A stretch of DNA of 64,000 bases. Origin: Rattus norvegicus (taxonomy: Eukaryota > Chordata > Mammalia > Rodentia > Muridae). Below the pieces are notes generated by a model that was not told the origin of the DNA, made no database searches, and worked only from the letters and a program-made list of their open reading frames with translations. Shown here one piece after another: positions 9,554-20,368 of the stretch (position 1 is the first letter of the stretch; each line of letters starts with the position of its first letter). Made by a program: the position numbers and the translations under genes. The stretch is from NCBI RefSeq assembly GCF_036323735.1, contig NC_086031.1:43076225-43140224 (forward strand), in the 5' to 3' direction.

Positions 9554-9747
9554 CCTGAGCTTACTTTTCTAATGGGTGTTATCTTATTCTACATCTCTCA
9601 GCTTTGGTCTTCAACTGATATAAAACAGTTAATAAAGCTTTTGTAAGAGTTTGATTTTTATGAATCTAAGGAAAGCCCTTTTATGGTCTTAGTCCAGAAA
9701 ATATCTTCGAGTTCCTGCTCTTCACACCTTTCAGTATCCATCCGGCA

Positions 9748-10130
9748 GGTGTGATGGTTAATGTTGATTATCCCCTTGACAGATGTTAGAATCACTTGAG
9801 ATGGGCCTCTCCGCACGTTGGAGGAGCACTATCTTGATTACGTTCTTGAAATGGGAAGACCTGTGCACTGTGGGCAGCATCATTCCCTAGGCAGAAGGAC
9901 CTCAACTGCATAAGCGTGGAGAAGGGGAGGTGAGCAGCGTGCATTCATCTGTGGCTGTCTGCTGCTTTACTGAGGATACAAGTGTGACTGGCTACCCAAG
10001 CTCCCCCTGTAGCTGTGACTCCTCCCATCAATGGCAGACTGTAGCCTTGAACTCTGAGCAGAGACAAACCCTTTCACCCTTGTTGCTTTTGTCAGAGCAT
10101 CTTAACACAGCACCAGGTGAAGAAGCTTAG
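9748..10130 (+). mobile_element. Rodent interspersed repeat (family B), plus copy
   Basis: Begins gtgatggttaatgttgatta and ccccttgacagatgttagaa, has gaaatgggaagacctgtgc and ggcagcatcattccctaggc, then gagcagagacaaaccctttc and ttgcttttgtcagagcatct. A second copy lies in opposite orientation at 62295-62700. Non-coding; family name uncertain. Confidence 0.65.
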
Positions 10131-10139
10131 TTAACAGGG

Positions 10140-10495
10140 AACATGGAGCTACAGAGGGAAAGAAGCATTTCTCCATCTTAATGCCGTTTCATTGTGTTTA
10201 CAAAGAACTCAAGTAGTTTAACCTGGCTATGATGGTTGAAGTATAAACTTCTGAGGACAGGATGCCATGCTGAATTTCCCCAGAACCATGGCTCTAGAAC
10301 CCAAGCATTCTGTTTGCTCAACTGACTGTTTGAGAACTGGAGTGTGACTGGGTCCAGTCTGTATGGTGACCTGTGCTGAAGGTGAAGTTCTCAGCCTGGC
10401 AGGTGTGATTTATGGTTCCTATTTGTTACTATTGATTTTAATTATATACTTTATTTTTATCAATATTCTATATGGACCTAGAAACTCTCAAAAGC

Positions 10496-10497
<2 letters not shown>
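10140..10497. other. No recognised feature
   Basis: Unique-looking sequence leading into the (GA)n tract. Confidence 0.4.

Positions 10498-10570
<73 letters not shown>
10498..10570. repeat. (GA)n microsatellite
   Basis: About 73 bp of GA with a single phase slip at 10541. A homopurine/homopyrimidine mirror repeat able to form H-DNA. The Arg/Glu-rich open frames across it are artefacts. Confidence 0.97.
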
Positions 10571-10574
<4 letters not shown>

Positions 10575-10784
10575 TAAAACTAGCAGAAAGGAAGTCTCAA
10601 GCAGCCTTGGTCTCTTTGTTAGCTTTCATGTCCCAAGTCCTGAGACAACTCCAGTGTTTTGACATTCCTAATTCTGAGCACTTTCTCAGGTGAGTTCTGG
10701 AGAGGTGAGTAGATGATGAGAATCTTTTTATATGATGCTTAGAGGACTAGTAGACATATACTTGTGTTTGTATCTTTAAGGGCT

Positions 10785-11270
10785 TCTACTGTTTACCTGT
10801 GTTCTCCTGTAATTTTTAAGAGAGTTGTTTATATCCTCTTTAAGGTCCTCTACCATTTTCATCAGATGGGATTTTAGGTTCAAATCTTGCTTTTCAGGTA
10901 TGTTAGGGTATCCAGGGCTTGTTGTGGCAGGGGAACTGGGTTCTGATGGTGACAAGTGGCATTGGTTTCTGTTGCCCTTGCCATCTCATTATCTCGGGTG
11001 TTAACTGGCCTTGCGTCTCTGAGTAGAGCCTGTCCCTTCTGTGAGCCTGGCTATGAGGCTCCTCCTGGGAGTCAAGCTGTCTCTGGGTGTGGGAGGGGGT
11101 CTGGAATGCTGGCTCTGCCCCTGGCAGAGTTAAGGGCCAGAGGATGATGTGTCTCTGGCAGGGTGGATAGGTCCTCACTCTGCTGGGCCCGTTGGAGTTC
11201 CTAGTAAGGCCAGGTATTGGGGTGGGGGTGTGTCTCACTTGCAAGCCTGGTTGTCAAGCTGACTCTCCAA
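10785..11270 (-). mobile_element. L1 5' UTR and ORF1 start region, minus strand
   Basis: Read on the minus strand, about 10905 down to 10785 encodes an ORF1-like coiled-coil stretch (Lys-Met-Val-Glu-Asp-Leu-Lys-Glu-Asp-Ile-Asn-Asn-Ser-Leu-Lys), the N-terminal part of L1 ORF1p. Upstream (11270-10910) is GC-richer sequence consistent with an L1 5' UTR. It is a rare 5'-end fragment, as most L1 copies in this window are 3' ends. Interrupted; not a functional ORF. Confidence 0.6.
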
Positions 11271-11569
11271 CATTTTCAACCTATCCTTTAAAGAAATGTT
11301 TCATGAGCTTGTAGATTATTTAGTTATGTATTTCAACATATATACAGTAGAACAGTTAATATATGTCATATACTCTGGAATGCAGTTTGCTGTGGCAAAT
11401 GACTAGGACATCTCAAAGAGGTCCAGATGTTCTTAGGCCTGGATTTTGTCCTGCATGGAAAATAGGCTACTAATCTTTTTTCCCATTTACTGGAGAGCTC
11501 TTGCAATTACTTCGATGGTACCTTTCAAGTATCTTTTCCACCAAAAAAAAATCAGAGCTATTTTTCTCA
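11271..11569. other. No recognised feature
   Basis: AT-rich unique-looking sequence between two L1 fragments. Confidence 0.4.
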
Positions 11570-12062
11570 TATTCTAGTTTTATTGATGTATAATTAATTG
11601 TCAGATTTAAAGCTGCACCAATATGCTATGATGCTCTGTTAAAGATGTATATTATGAAATATACCATAAAATTCATGACTATCCATCATTTCATATAGCT
11701 ATCATTTGGGAGGGGCCACTCATTTAGAAAATTTCAAGTATTGAATCATCATATATCTGTGATGATGCATCCTTTGGACAACTGTCCTCTACTCCCTGAT
11801 AAGCACCAGGCTCTTCTCCAAACCCATTGGTCTACATTTCCCACATGTGAGCTTGAACAGTATTTGCCTTTCAGTACCTGGCTTATTTCTCTTAGCATCA
11901 CATTCTCAGGCATTAATATGATCACAACAGAGAGATTTTCTTTTTATTGTAAGGCTGAGTAGTATTCCACTGTGCTTATATCAAATACTGTCTGTATCCA
12001 CTCATCTATTTATGGAAACCGAGTTGTTGCTAATCCTTAGATATTGTTAATGGTGCCACAGG
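11570..12062 (-). mobile_element. Ancient L1 (L1M-type) 3' fragment
   Basis: ttttattgatgtataattaa, tttggacaactgtcctctac, cctggcttatttctcttagc, ttattgtaaggctgagtagt and attccactgtgc are the reverse-strand order of old mammalian L1 3' end and ORF2 C-terminus. Diverged, so it predates rodents or nearly so. Confidence 0.7.
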
Positions 12063-12404
12063 AGAGAAGAAAATATTTGAAATAAAGCATCTGATAAAGT
12101 GGCAATATCCAAGCATGTAAGACAAATACCACATGTTATTTCTCATCTGAAGATCATAGTTTAAACTTTTAGATATGAATAGAGAACACAGAGTAACCAT
12201 GGTAATCAGGAAAATATAGATGGACCATAGGCTGGGAAGGGGGGAAGGATATGTGTGATGTGAAGCAGGAAATGAAAAGAACTTGGCATGGAGCTCAAAG
12301 TGGGAGTGGGGAGAGAGATTAAAGTAGAAGGAAAAGGATGCATTAGGGACAAATAATACCAAGGTTGTTTGATTAAACCTCAGGGAATCATATTACCTTA
12401 TGGT
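12063..12404. other. Purine-rich sequence, possibly old L1 3' UTR
   Basis: The stretch 12190-12350 (ggaccataggctgggaaggg and following G/A-rich sequence) resembles L1 3' UTR tails but is too diverged to assign. No gene was seen. Confidence 0.3.
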
Positions 12405-12475
12405 ATTTATGTATATATATATGCCTATGCATATATATATATGTGTGTGTGTGTGCATGTGTATGTGTATTCTTG
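12405..12475. repeat. (TA)n/(TG)n low-complexity tract
   Basis: Alternating TATATA and GTGTGT blocks, followed by further ATAC-rich sequence to about 12560. Confidence 0.9.
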
Positions 12476-12559
12476 TTCCCACGGATAAGAATATACATAT
12501 TCTTATACCCACAGATAAGTGTATATGTACACATATACATGTACAGGTTATATTATATA

Positions 12560-12889
12560 TAATTATATATTGCCACTTAAACTCGCCATGCTCCTCATAA
12601 GAACAAAAGAATAACAAAAACTCTAATATGAGGCCCAAGAAACTTTCCTTAGAGTGGTTGGTTGATTGTTCAAACGACTCCCAAAACAACATAGATTATC
12701 GATGTAGCCCTTGGTTGCCTCTCAGGGGTGAAAGATGGGTCCCTATTGCAGAAGACACTGCACACTTAGGACACGGGGCTTGGATTATTCAATCCATATT
12801 TAATATGAGAATCTCTTTCTTGCTGTCTAGTTCCCATGGTACCAGAAAATGCTATGACTTGCCAAGGGAGGGAAATAATTGATATTCCT
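12560..12889. other. No recognised feature
   Basis: Unique-looking sequence without a coding signal. Confidence 0.35.
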
Positions 12890-13815
12890 ACTAGATACAG
12901 CAACTATGAGCCACCACAATGGCCAGTATGATGACACGCCCATAAAGATGACATGAATGGCACTCATGTGTCAATGGTAACCAACAGCTGTCTAATTGGA
13001 CTTTAGGGTCTCTTGGCAGAAGAAACATCGTGCCTGGTACTAGAAACCTAGCCGGTTTTCCAGGGCTAGTGAGGTCATGATCTTTAGGAAAAAAATATAC
13101 TAATACCACTTTGACAGACCAGCATAATCCCTTTCTGTAACCTCAATATTATCTTTAGGCCCACAGAGAAGTATGGCCTCCACCCCTTATCAAAGAAGCT
13201 TCTCTTACAGCAAATGGAGACCATCACAGAAAACCACAGGTGGACACAGTGCAGAGATCAATAGGTTGTAGTGAGCCCAGCCCTGACAGGTACATCTCTG
13301 TCACAGCTCCTGCTCCTATGACAGAGAATGTCACAGAATAGGAGCAGAACAACTGTAAAGGCCAGAGTACCAGGAAGTCTCCTGTGATGTTGTCTCTGGC
13401 TGCATAAGTGAGATAGGAGCCATGGAAATATCAATGCCAACATGTCAGGGAAAAGAATCTCATGAGGTCCTGTCGCTAAGTAAAGAACTACAGGGAACCA
13501 ATGACTGCAGAGAGAGGGAGAATGAGCACTTTCCAGGGATGAGTCCCTTCACTGGTTATTCAAGACAAAGTGCTCAGTTCTGAAAGCATATACACACAGA
13601 CAACAAAATGGATACAGAACTTTATATTTATATACATACATATATGCACGTGTGTCACCTATATATGCATATATATGTATATACACGTGTGTAAAGCAAT
13701 AGTAATAGAAGAAGAAGAAGCAGCAGCTATCAATTTGAGAATGGTGGGAGTGGGAGGGATGGAAGGAGGGTATTAGAGAGGAACTAGAGGGAGAAAGTGA
13801 AGGGGGTAAATGCTG
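12890..13815 (+). mobile_element. Old L1 (Lx8/9-like) 3' UTR
   Basis: gccagtatgatgacacgccc, ggactttagggtctcttgg, cttcactggttattcaagac, agtgctcagttctgaaagc, acagacaacaaaatggatac and the internal TA/TG-rich segment followed by a purine-rich end (13740-13800) match old rodent L1 3' UTRs, in plus orientation. It runs into the long CT/GT tract. Confidence 0.55.
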
Positions 13816-13829
13816 CCATTCTATTTCAT

Positions 13830-13837
13830 CTCTCTCG

Positions 13838-13868
<31 letters not shown>

Positions 13869-13869
13869 G

Positions 13870-13905
<36 letters not shown>

Positions 13906-14012
13906 GGCTCTCTGTCTCTGTTTCTCTGTCTCTCTCTCTCCCTCTCTCTCTCTGTCTCTCTGTCTCTCTCTCCCTCTCTCCCTCCCTCTCTCTCTCCCTC
14001 CCCCCCCTCTCT

Positions 14013-14015
<3 letters not shown>
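13830..14015. repeat. (CT)n-type polypyrimidine tract
   Basis: About 186 bp of CT with regular G interruptions giving ctctgt hexamers. Three reading frames stay open as Ser/Leu/Cys or Arg/Glu repeats, none of them genes. Confidence 0.97.

Positions 14016-14052
<37 letters not shown>
14016..14052. repeat. (TG)n microsatellite abutting the CT tract
   Basis: A pure TG run of 37 bp joined directly to the CT tract. Confidence 0.97.
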
Positions 14053-14055
<3 letters not shown>

Positions 14056-14124
14056 CTAGACCTCAATTAGAGGAAAACATTTGTAAGGCATCTGAGGAGT
14101 GTGAAGATGTGTTCAGGATTACTA

Positions 14125-14334
14125 GTAGCTAGAGGGAATGGAAATCAAAACAGCAATAAGATAGTTCACAACACCTGTTGGAGTAGTTATGATTCAAAGC
14201 ACAAGTTACAACAAGTGGTGGTGAGGATGTAGGGAAAAGAGAATCCTGGCGCACTGCCATGGATGTAAATTGGTGCAGTCGTCATGAAGAGAAAGTAAGG
14301 AAGCTCTCTCTTCACAGTATCTGCAATAGAACTG
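14125..14334 (+). mobile_element. Ancient L1 ORF2 3' segment, left part
   Basis: ggaatggaaatcaaaacagc, aataagatagttcacaacac, gtggtggtgaggatgtaggg, gcactgccatggatgtaaat and tggtgcagtc are the known order near the C-terminal end of mammalian L1 ORF2. It is split by the SINE at 14335-14510 and resumes at 14511. Confidence 0.7.
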
Positions 14335-14510
14335 TCGGTGCTGAGGTTGTAGCTCATTTGGTAGGGCGCTTCCCTAGCAGTTCATAAACTGGACATGGCA
14401 GTGCAGACTTGGGAGGTGGAAAGAGGAGGCTCAGGAGTTCATGGTCAGCCACAGCTGTGTGGTGAGTTCAAGTCTTGCCTGGGATACGTAAGACCCTATG
14501 TCAATTAAAT
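14335..14510 (+). mobile_element. B4 (ID-B1 fusion) SINE inserted in L1
   Basis: An ID-like head (gctgaggttgtagctcattt, ggtagggcgcttccctagca) is joined to a B1-like part (actggacatggcagtgcaga, ctcaggagttcatggtcagc, ttgcctgggatacgtaagac). Flanked by atagaactg (14326-14334) and ataggactg (14511-14519), a 9-bp target duplication with one mismatch. Confidence 0.75.
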
Positions 14511-14560
14511 ATAGGACTGCCAGATGATCCCATCTATCTTCTCACCAGATGTTTAAAATT
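14511..14560 (+). mobile_element. Ancient L1 ORF2 3' segment, right part
   Basis: ataggactgccagatgatcc continues the L1 reading interrupted by the B4, matching the usual aatagaactaccatatgatcc-type L1 sequence. Confidence 0.6.
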
Positions 14561-14900
14561 AACAAAGCCAAGGGTATCTTATTCTTGTTGTGGGTCCTTT
14601 TCAAGGTGCCCAAGGCTGGTTTTCATTTGTGATCACTGTGGATTAAAGGCATAGGCAGTCTGAATTTTCCTTCCTCTCTCCCGGTAGCTCACTCAGAGAC
14701 AAGCACAGCCGTCTCAGTGCTTATGTACTGAGATTACTAACTGGTTCTGGAAAAATGTTCCTCATTGTCACCACAGGGAGGAAATATCGTAGTGTTCTCA
14801 CAGGGTGCTGAGAATATATGTACAGACTGTGGGCCCCCTTTTAAGAAGTGTGAAATCTGGAGTGGAAGGATGTCGGGGGATAAGCATGTGAGTGCTTTTG
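14561..14900. other. Mostly unrecognised; faint B1-like trace
   Basis: Around 14600-14665, ggtgcccaaggctggttttc and tggattaaaggcataggc resemble a reverse-strand B1, but only weakly. The rest is unique-looking. Confidence 0.3.

Positions 14901-14901
<1 letters not shown>

Positions 14902-14942
<41 letters not shown>
14902..14942. repeat. (GT)n microsatellite with ragged GT/CA extension to 15021
   Basis: A pure GT run of 41 bp followed by interrupted GT, then CACACACA near 15014-15021. Confidence 0.96.
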
Positions 14943-14945
<3 letters not shown>

Positions 14946-15021
14946 AGCACGTGTGTGCACCTGTGTGTGCATGTGTGTGTGTGGTGTGTTTGGATCTGTA
15001 CACATGTGCATGCACACACAC

Positions 15022-15880
15022 AGCACTGGGAAACAAGCAAATTAGAGTAGTGTAGGTAGTGAGGGTTGGGAATCCAGGGAGACAGAGCCTTGCTGCTATA
15101 TTAGTGGTATATTTAGACACAGGTGAAGTAACCTGATTTCTGGTTTTGCCTACAGAGGAGTCAAACAAGAGACATTAGCAGGCAGGTGGGTGTAGACAGA
15201 GATCTGGCTGCATGTGTCAGGCAAAAAGTATATCCCAAATGCCTGAAGCCAGAGTTCTGTGTTATTTATCTACACGTGAGTTAGAGATGAACTGTGAGAG
15301 ACAAATATTGTTTAAATTTCCCTAGTAAGAACATTTAAAAAAATTATCCCCATAGCCCTTCTGCTCTCCTCTGAAACCCAAATGCTTGGTAACATAGAGA
15401 ACAAGCATTTATTTCCACATGAGTCCCAGAATACTGGCAGTGGAGAGCAGGCTGTTTCAAATAACTAGTTTTAGGCACAGAAATAGTCAGATTGGTTCAT
15501 GACAGGGGGTATCCTCACATTTATTCTATGAAACTGTTGTTCTGGGCCTCACTGTCCCATTGATCTTCAGCTCCACTGGAGATTATACCCGCTTGTCGCT
15601 GACCCTGCCTTCCCCACAGGCCAGTGCCTGGAAGCCAAAGCAGTAGATCTGGCAACTGCGATCCCAGCCTCCATCCATTTGGCCTGGGTTTATTAAACTC
15701 CATTGCTAGGAAATTATGTGTCACAGGGAGATTCGGGCTATGTACAGTGAACCCTGGCCTATATTTCTAACCTCTCGTCTGTGTCCAGGCCTCCTCTCTC
15801 TGCCCAGATTTTTTTGTGTTTCTCTTGAGTCTCCAGGGCATCTGCAAAGCACCTATTTCTCTCTCCTCACCTGCTCCATT
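15022..15880. other. Unique sequence
   Basis: No repeat family recognised. A 174-codon open frame starts at 15716 (ends 16240). It has no family resemblance, no strong Kozak context and no neighbouring exon signals, so it is not called a gene. Confidence 0.4.
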
Positions 15881-16260
15881 GTGCGATTTATAATGGTTCC
15901 AGAAGAAAATGTCCATTCAAAGAAGAAAGGGGAGATTATGTCACAGAAGAGGGGGATTTGGTGGTGTTATTTGGAGTTCAGGCCTGTGACATTAAAAATA
16001 AAACTGTATGCTGAGCAAGGCTACCATGGAAGGCGTCTACTGAGAATCCCGACAGCCAAGAGGAAAGCACTCCCACAGGCTGATCACCGAAATGGAGCCC
16101 GAGGCACCACTGAAATTGGGATCCAAGAGCTTCAGGGATTGATTATTTTTCTGTGTAAGAATTATTTAGGAACAAACAATTTTTTATTATCACCCACTAA
16201 TTTATTTTTTAAAAAAACAAGGGCTAAAGTGATTAAATGAATTATCTTTTAAGCATATAG
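15881..16260. promoter_or_regulatory. Candidate conserved non-coding segment
   Basis: Repeat-free. AT-rich blocks (16140-16250) with TTATTTAGG- and TAATTTATTT-type motifs follow a moderately GC part. It looks like slowly evolving non-coding DNA rather than decayed repeats, but this is a visual judgement only. Confidence 0.2.
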
Positions 16261-16484
16261 TAAAGCAGCAGACATTTGGGGTGGGGTGCGGGGAGATGAA
16301 AGCCGTCTGTTTGATCTCATCCAATCAATATGAACCTCAGGGGTCCCTGTCCAATGAAGATTTTCAAAACACCCCTGGAATTCTCACAGGCAGGGCTATG
16401 CTTTCTGAAATCATCATATAAACTCTGCAGCAAATGACAAGTTGGATGTTCTACAACATGGGCATCCATCGTGAATTCATCTTG

Positions 16485-16690
16485 TAATATGTGTGCATGT
16501 ATGAGCACCATGTGTATGTGTCTGAGTGAGGACCTGAGGTTGACATTGGATGTTTTCTTCAATCCCTCTCCACTTTATTTACTGGGGCAGGGCCCCCTGA
16601 TGGACATGAGCCTCTCGAGATAGCCAGGATGCTCTGATATCCTATCTTTCCTAGTGCTGGGATCATAGGAGGTTGCCCATGTGGCTAGAT
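16485..16690 (-). mobile_element. B4-family SINE, diverged
   Basis: The left part is SINE tail-like (gtgtgcatgtatgagcacca, gaggacctgaggttgacat). The right part is B1-like (gagatagccaggatgctctg, tagtgctgggatcataggag). Order and orientation fit B4 on the minus strand. Confidence 0.5.
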
Positions 16691-16699
16691 TTCTATATT

Positions 16700-17890
16700 C
16701 AAATGACCTTTTCACATGTGTCCAGAATGTAAGTATATAAATTCCTCATTTCCAGAAGTTTTAATGATGTCAGTGACAATTCAGAAGTTTCAGAACCAAT
16801 ATTCTGCTGTCAAGTTCTGGCTGGTTGGTTCTCATAGAGTTGCTATTTTAGCCTGAAGATTTGCATAACTTCTTACTGTTCTAAGACTGTGCAGGTGAAT
16901 GGCTGATGGGGAAACCTCTAGGTTTCTTTGTCAGCTCATTTCTGGGTCTAAATGAACTACAGTCTTGTCACAGTTTCAGAACGCGACACTCTGCGTTATC
17001 ATCTTTACTCACCCATCACTCAGATCCCGAATCGGGTTTTCTTTCAAGCTCCCACCTCTCAGTATGTGATCCTGACATCTGTCTTCTTCTGTTTGGCTCA
17101 TCTCTCTGCACAGTAGTTCCTCCCTCCTGCTCATTGTACGGTTGCTTTTGTTTTCTGAGAATTACTCTAATGAGCCTTATTAGACATCTCTTTTAAGGAC
17201 TATTGCAAGAGCATCTGGGACTGCTGATTCTCACCGCTCCCCTCCCTCATTAGGTCCCATTCGCCCTGCATCCTTTGTTGCTTTGGGTCCTTTGGCTTCT
17301 CTAGGCACTGGTTGTGTGACACTTTTTGGGGGAGAGGCATGAATAGTATCTATCTGCCCCAATAGTACACGGACAGTAGATAAACAGTTTCACTCAAGTC
17401 TAGCTTAAACCAATGACTTTTATTCTGGGGGTGGAAAGCATCAGTCAAAAACCATCCCAGTGTGGGTGATAACTCACAAAGCTGCGTCCTCCACCCTCAA
17501 CTAGCCAGAAGGTGGGAGGAGGGGAGAGCAAGCACGAAGAGAGTAGAAAGCAGCTCCATGGAAGGGTCTCCTCTCCTCACTAATGTTATGTAACTTGGGA
17601 AAGGGTCTTGTGAATCTTTTAAGTTTCAGTTTGGGGAAAGTAGCATTATTTAGTTTGTAAGTCTCATCAGCCACCATCCTGGAGTGTCTCAAGCCTCATC
17701 CCTCATGCCCCTCTTTTCTTGTGAACCCCTTCACTAAAACTCAGCTTCCAGTTTAGCTCCTCAGTTGCTGTGGTCACTGTCTGTTTGGGACTGACATGCT
17801 TTAAGCCTTTGGAGAATATTACAGTTCAGAGAGCAACAGAGATCTCATTTCTTATTGGTGGTTCATTCAGTCTGGTAGGTCATTGACTCC
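16700..17890. other. Unique sequence
   Basis: Only short open frames up to 96 codons. No repeat family, splice-ordered exon set or CpG island recognised. Confidence 0.45.
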
Positions 17891-17892
17891 AT

Positions 17893-17970
17893 GAGAGTAG
17901 GATGGACCTGCCTTCTTCATAGAACCTGAAATGTATCGGATGCTCAGTGAATACTCATTGCATGCAAGAC
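17893..17970 (+). mobile_element. Possible L2/MIR 3' remnant
   Basis: atgagagtaggatggacctg and gatgctcagtgaatactcat resemble the L2/MIR 3' consensus (ggtgctcaataaatgtttg). Low certainty. Confidence 0.35.
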
Positions 17971-18234
17971 AAAAGAGCAAACATAGATTCCCCTTACAGA
18001 AGTATGTTTTTTTCATGTAGACAAACCACTTAAACTCAACACAGAAAAAAGAAAGGTAAAGGCATTATCTATGAAGATATATAAAGGTAGTAGAACTAGA
18101 CTTTTAAAGTGAATTTCTAAGCATAGTTTATCCTTGGACATTTGCATAGACATGCATACTTGAGTGGGACATATATGTTGAGTGAATAAATTGTCTGATT
18201 TTAATTAGTAATCCTGTATCATTCATTTGGTTGG

Positions 18235-18360
18235 CCGTGCTCGTGTGGATTGTGGATAACTCCATACCCATGCACATACGGGCAGCACCAATTAGACTTG
18301 GTTATTTAAAAAAAAAGGAAAAAGAGGGTGGAAGAAGATGAAAAAGGTAGATATGGTCAT
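18235..18360 (+). mobile_element. Old L1 3'-terminal fragment
   Basis: ggataactccatacccatgc, acatacgggcagcaccaatt, agacttggttattt and an A-rich end match the terminal part of the L1 3' UTR also seen at 40230-40950. The same order of landmarks in both copies supports the call. Confidence 0.6.
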
Positions 18361-18439
18361 ACTTTATTTCATACATGTGTGAATTTGGCAAAGAATAATT
18401 TTCTAATAGGAAATAGACATTTTATTTATTTTTCCTTCC

Positions 18440-19430
18440 TTTTAACTAATTAATAAATCAATTAATTAACTTTGCAACCTGATCATAGATTCTGCTCCCT
18501 CCTCTCTTCTCAGTCTCTCCCTCTCACCTCCTCACCCACATCCACCCTTCAGAAAAGGGGAGGCCCTTCATACTCCATGGATCGAAACCAGCCTTGGCAA
18601 ATCAACTTACAGTAAGTCTCCTATTGAGGCTAGACAAGGCAGCCTAGTTAGGGGCAAGGGATTCAAAGGTAGGCAGTGGAGTCAGAGACAGCCCCTGCTC
18701 CTGCTGTTAGGTCCTACATAAAGACCGAGCTGCACAACATAGGTCCATCCCATGCATGCTTTCTGGTTGGTGGTTCAGTCTTTGTAAGCACCTATGGGCC
18801 CAGGTTAGTTGATTCTGTAGGTTTTCTTGTGGTGTCCTTGACCTCTATGGCTCCTACAATTCTTCCTCCCCTTTCTTCCTCAGGGTTCTCCTAATGTTTG
18901 GATTCTGCCTAATGTTTGGCTGTGGGTCTCTCTGCCTTAGTTTACATCAACTGCTGGGTGTCCACTGACCACAGTTATGCTAGGCTACTGTCTGAAACAA
19001 CAGCAGACCATCAGGAGTGTAAGGGGCGGGCTCCGCTCATGTCGTGGGTCTCAATCTGGGCCAGTCATTGGCCATTCCCTCAATTTCTGTTCCATTTTTA
19101 CCCCTGAACATCTTGTAGGCAGGACAAATTGTGTTTCTAAGGTTATTTAGCTGGGCTGGTGTTCCAGTCCCTTTCATTGGAAGCCTTTTCTGCTTATAGG
19201 AGATGATCTGTCCAGGCTTCATATCTCTCATTGCTAGGAGTCTTACCTGGGGTCACCTTCACAGATTCCTGGAGTTTCCATTGTCCTAGGTTTCTAGCTT
19301 GTCTCACAGATAGCCCTCCATTCCAGTTTTCTCTCCAAATACTCCCCGCGCCTGCCACTTGGTTCCTTTTTTCTCCTTTACCATCTCCACCCATGTCCCC
19401 TGACTGGGGAACATTAAATTTCAAAATGAG
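18440..19430 (-). mobile_element. L1 (Lx-type) 3' UTR
   Basis: The AT-rich tail (taattaataaatcaattaat) and ctcctctcttctcagtctct start it. Further landmarks are agaaaaggggaggcccttca, gacagcccctgctcctgct, acagttatgctaggctact, gggccagtcattggccattc and cttgtaggcaggacaaattg. This is the reverse of the Lx 3' UTR, so the element runs right to left. About 990 bp, no coding part. Confidence 0.85.
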
Positions 19431-19743
19431 TTAAACATATAACAAAAATAATGACAAGGGAAATTTCATCAAGAAATTAAATAATTAAAAATACCCACCA
19501 GTTATGGAAAGATTGGAAAAAAGAAAGTTTTCTTGTTTTCATGCAGGCATTCTTGTATTTTAATAACTTATGCCACTTTCTTTATTAACATAAGCTGTTA
19601 TAAACAGATATACAGAGCACACAGGAATGTTTTATGGGGTGGGGTTACCTGTGTATACCGTATGCCTTGCTAGTACATTTTAACTCACAGCCACCTCAGG
19701 GTATAATTGTTTTAAAAATGCTGCTGAGTAAATAAACAAAATA
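19431..19743. other. No recognised feature
   Basis: AT-rich sequence between an L1 and a B2 element. Confidence 0.4.
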
Positions 19744-19940
19744 AGGATTGAAGAGATGGCTCAGTGGTTAAGAGCACTGGCTGCTCTTCCAGAGGTCCTG
19801 AGTTCAATTCCCAGTGCCCACATGGTGGGTCACAACCATCTATAATGAGATCTGATGCCCTCTTCTGGCATGCAGGCATATATGCAGATATAGCACTCAT
19901 ATACATAAAATAAATAAAAGATCATTAAAAAAAACCCAAA
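19744..19940 (+). mobile_element. B2 SINE, near full length
   Basis: The tRNA-like head gaagagatggctcagtggtt, aagagcactggctgctcttc (pol III A box region) and gagttcaattcccagtgccc (B box region) are followed by cacatggtgggtcacaacca, gatgccctcttctggcatgc and an aaataaataaaag tail. Closely matches B2, so relatively young. Confidence 0.95.
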
Positions 19941-20368
19941 ACCCAAAACAAAAACCAAGCACCAAAACCCGGGTGAAAGATGAAGAAAAATGCTATACTT
20001 ACCACACACTGCAGCAACAGAATTTCTCTTGGTGATCAGCCGTGGGATAGATCCCACTCCTGTGCTTATGAAAGCACAAAGAAGCAAGGAGATGAGAAAT
20101 GGCCTGTACCCTGTTCATTCAGTAAGATGGGGAAAGGAAGTAACAAGCAGGTCCTATCTCCAGATGAGCATCATCAGTTCAGCCCTCGAACTTGGCACTT
20201 TCAAATAATGACTGTTTCGGTTTGGAAGAAAACTAGGCATCACTTTTGCCACAGGCAGCACCTCCTGGGGACTTTCTTGAGGTCATAGTGAATTTGTAGC
20301 CCTTTGAAGATAAATGGAGACTTTGATCAGATATAGGGGAAAGGAAGTCACTGTGTTCTTGGTAGGTA
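19941..20368. other. No recognised feature
   Basis: The first 30 bases are A/C-rich (aaaacccaaaacaaaaacc), probably continuing the B2 tail. The rest is unique-looking. Confidence 0.4.

Noticed and set aside
11570..12062. Processed pseudogene of a host mRNA
   Set aside because: The open frame and text match antisense L1 3' sequence rather than a cellular transcript.
15716..16240. 174-codon open frame as a gene
   Set aside because: Longest frame outside repeats and low-complexity tracts except for the L1 endonuclease remnant, but it has no recognisable domain, no exon context and composition typical of random AT-rich DNA. Long chance frames are expected in 64 kb.
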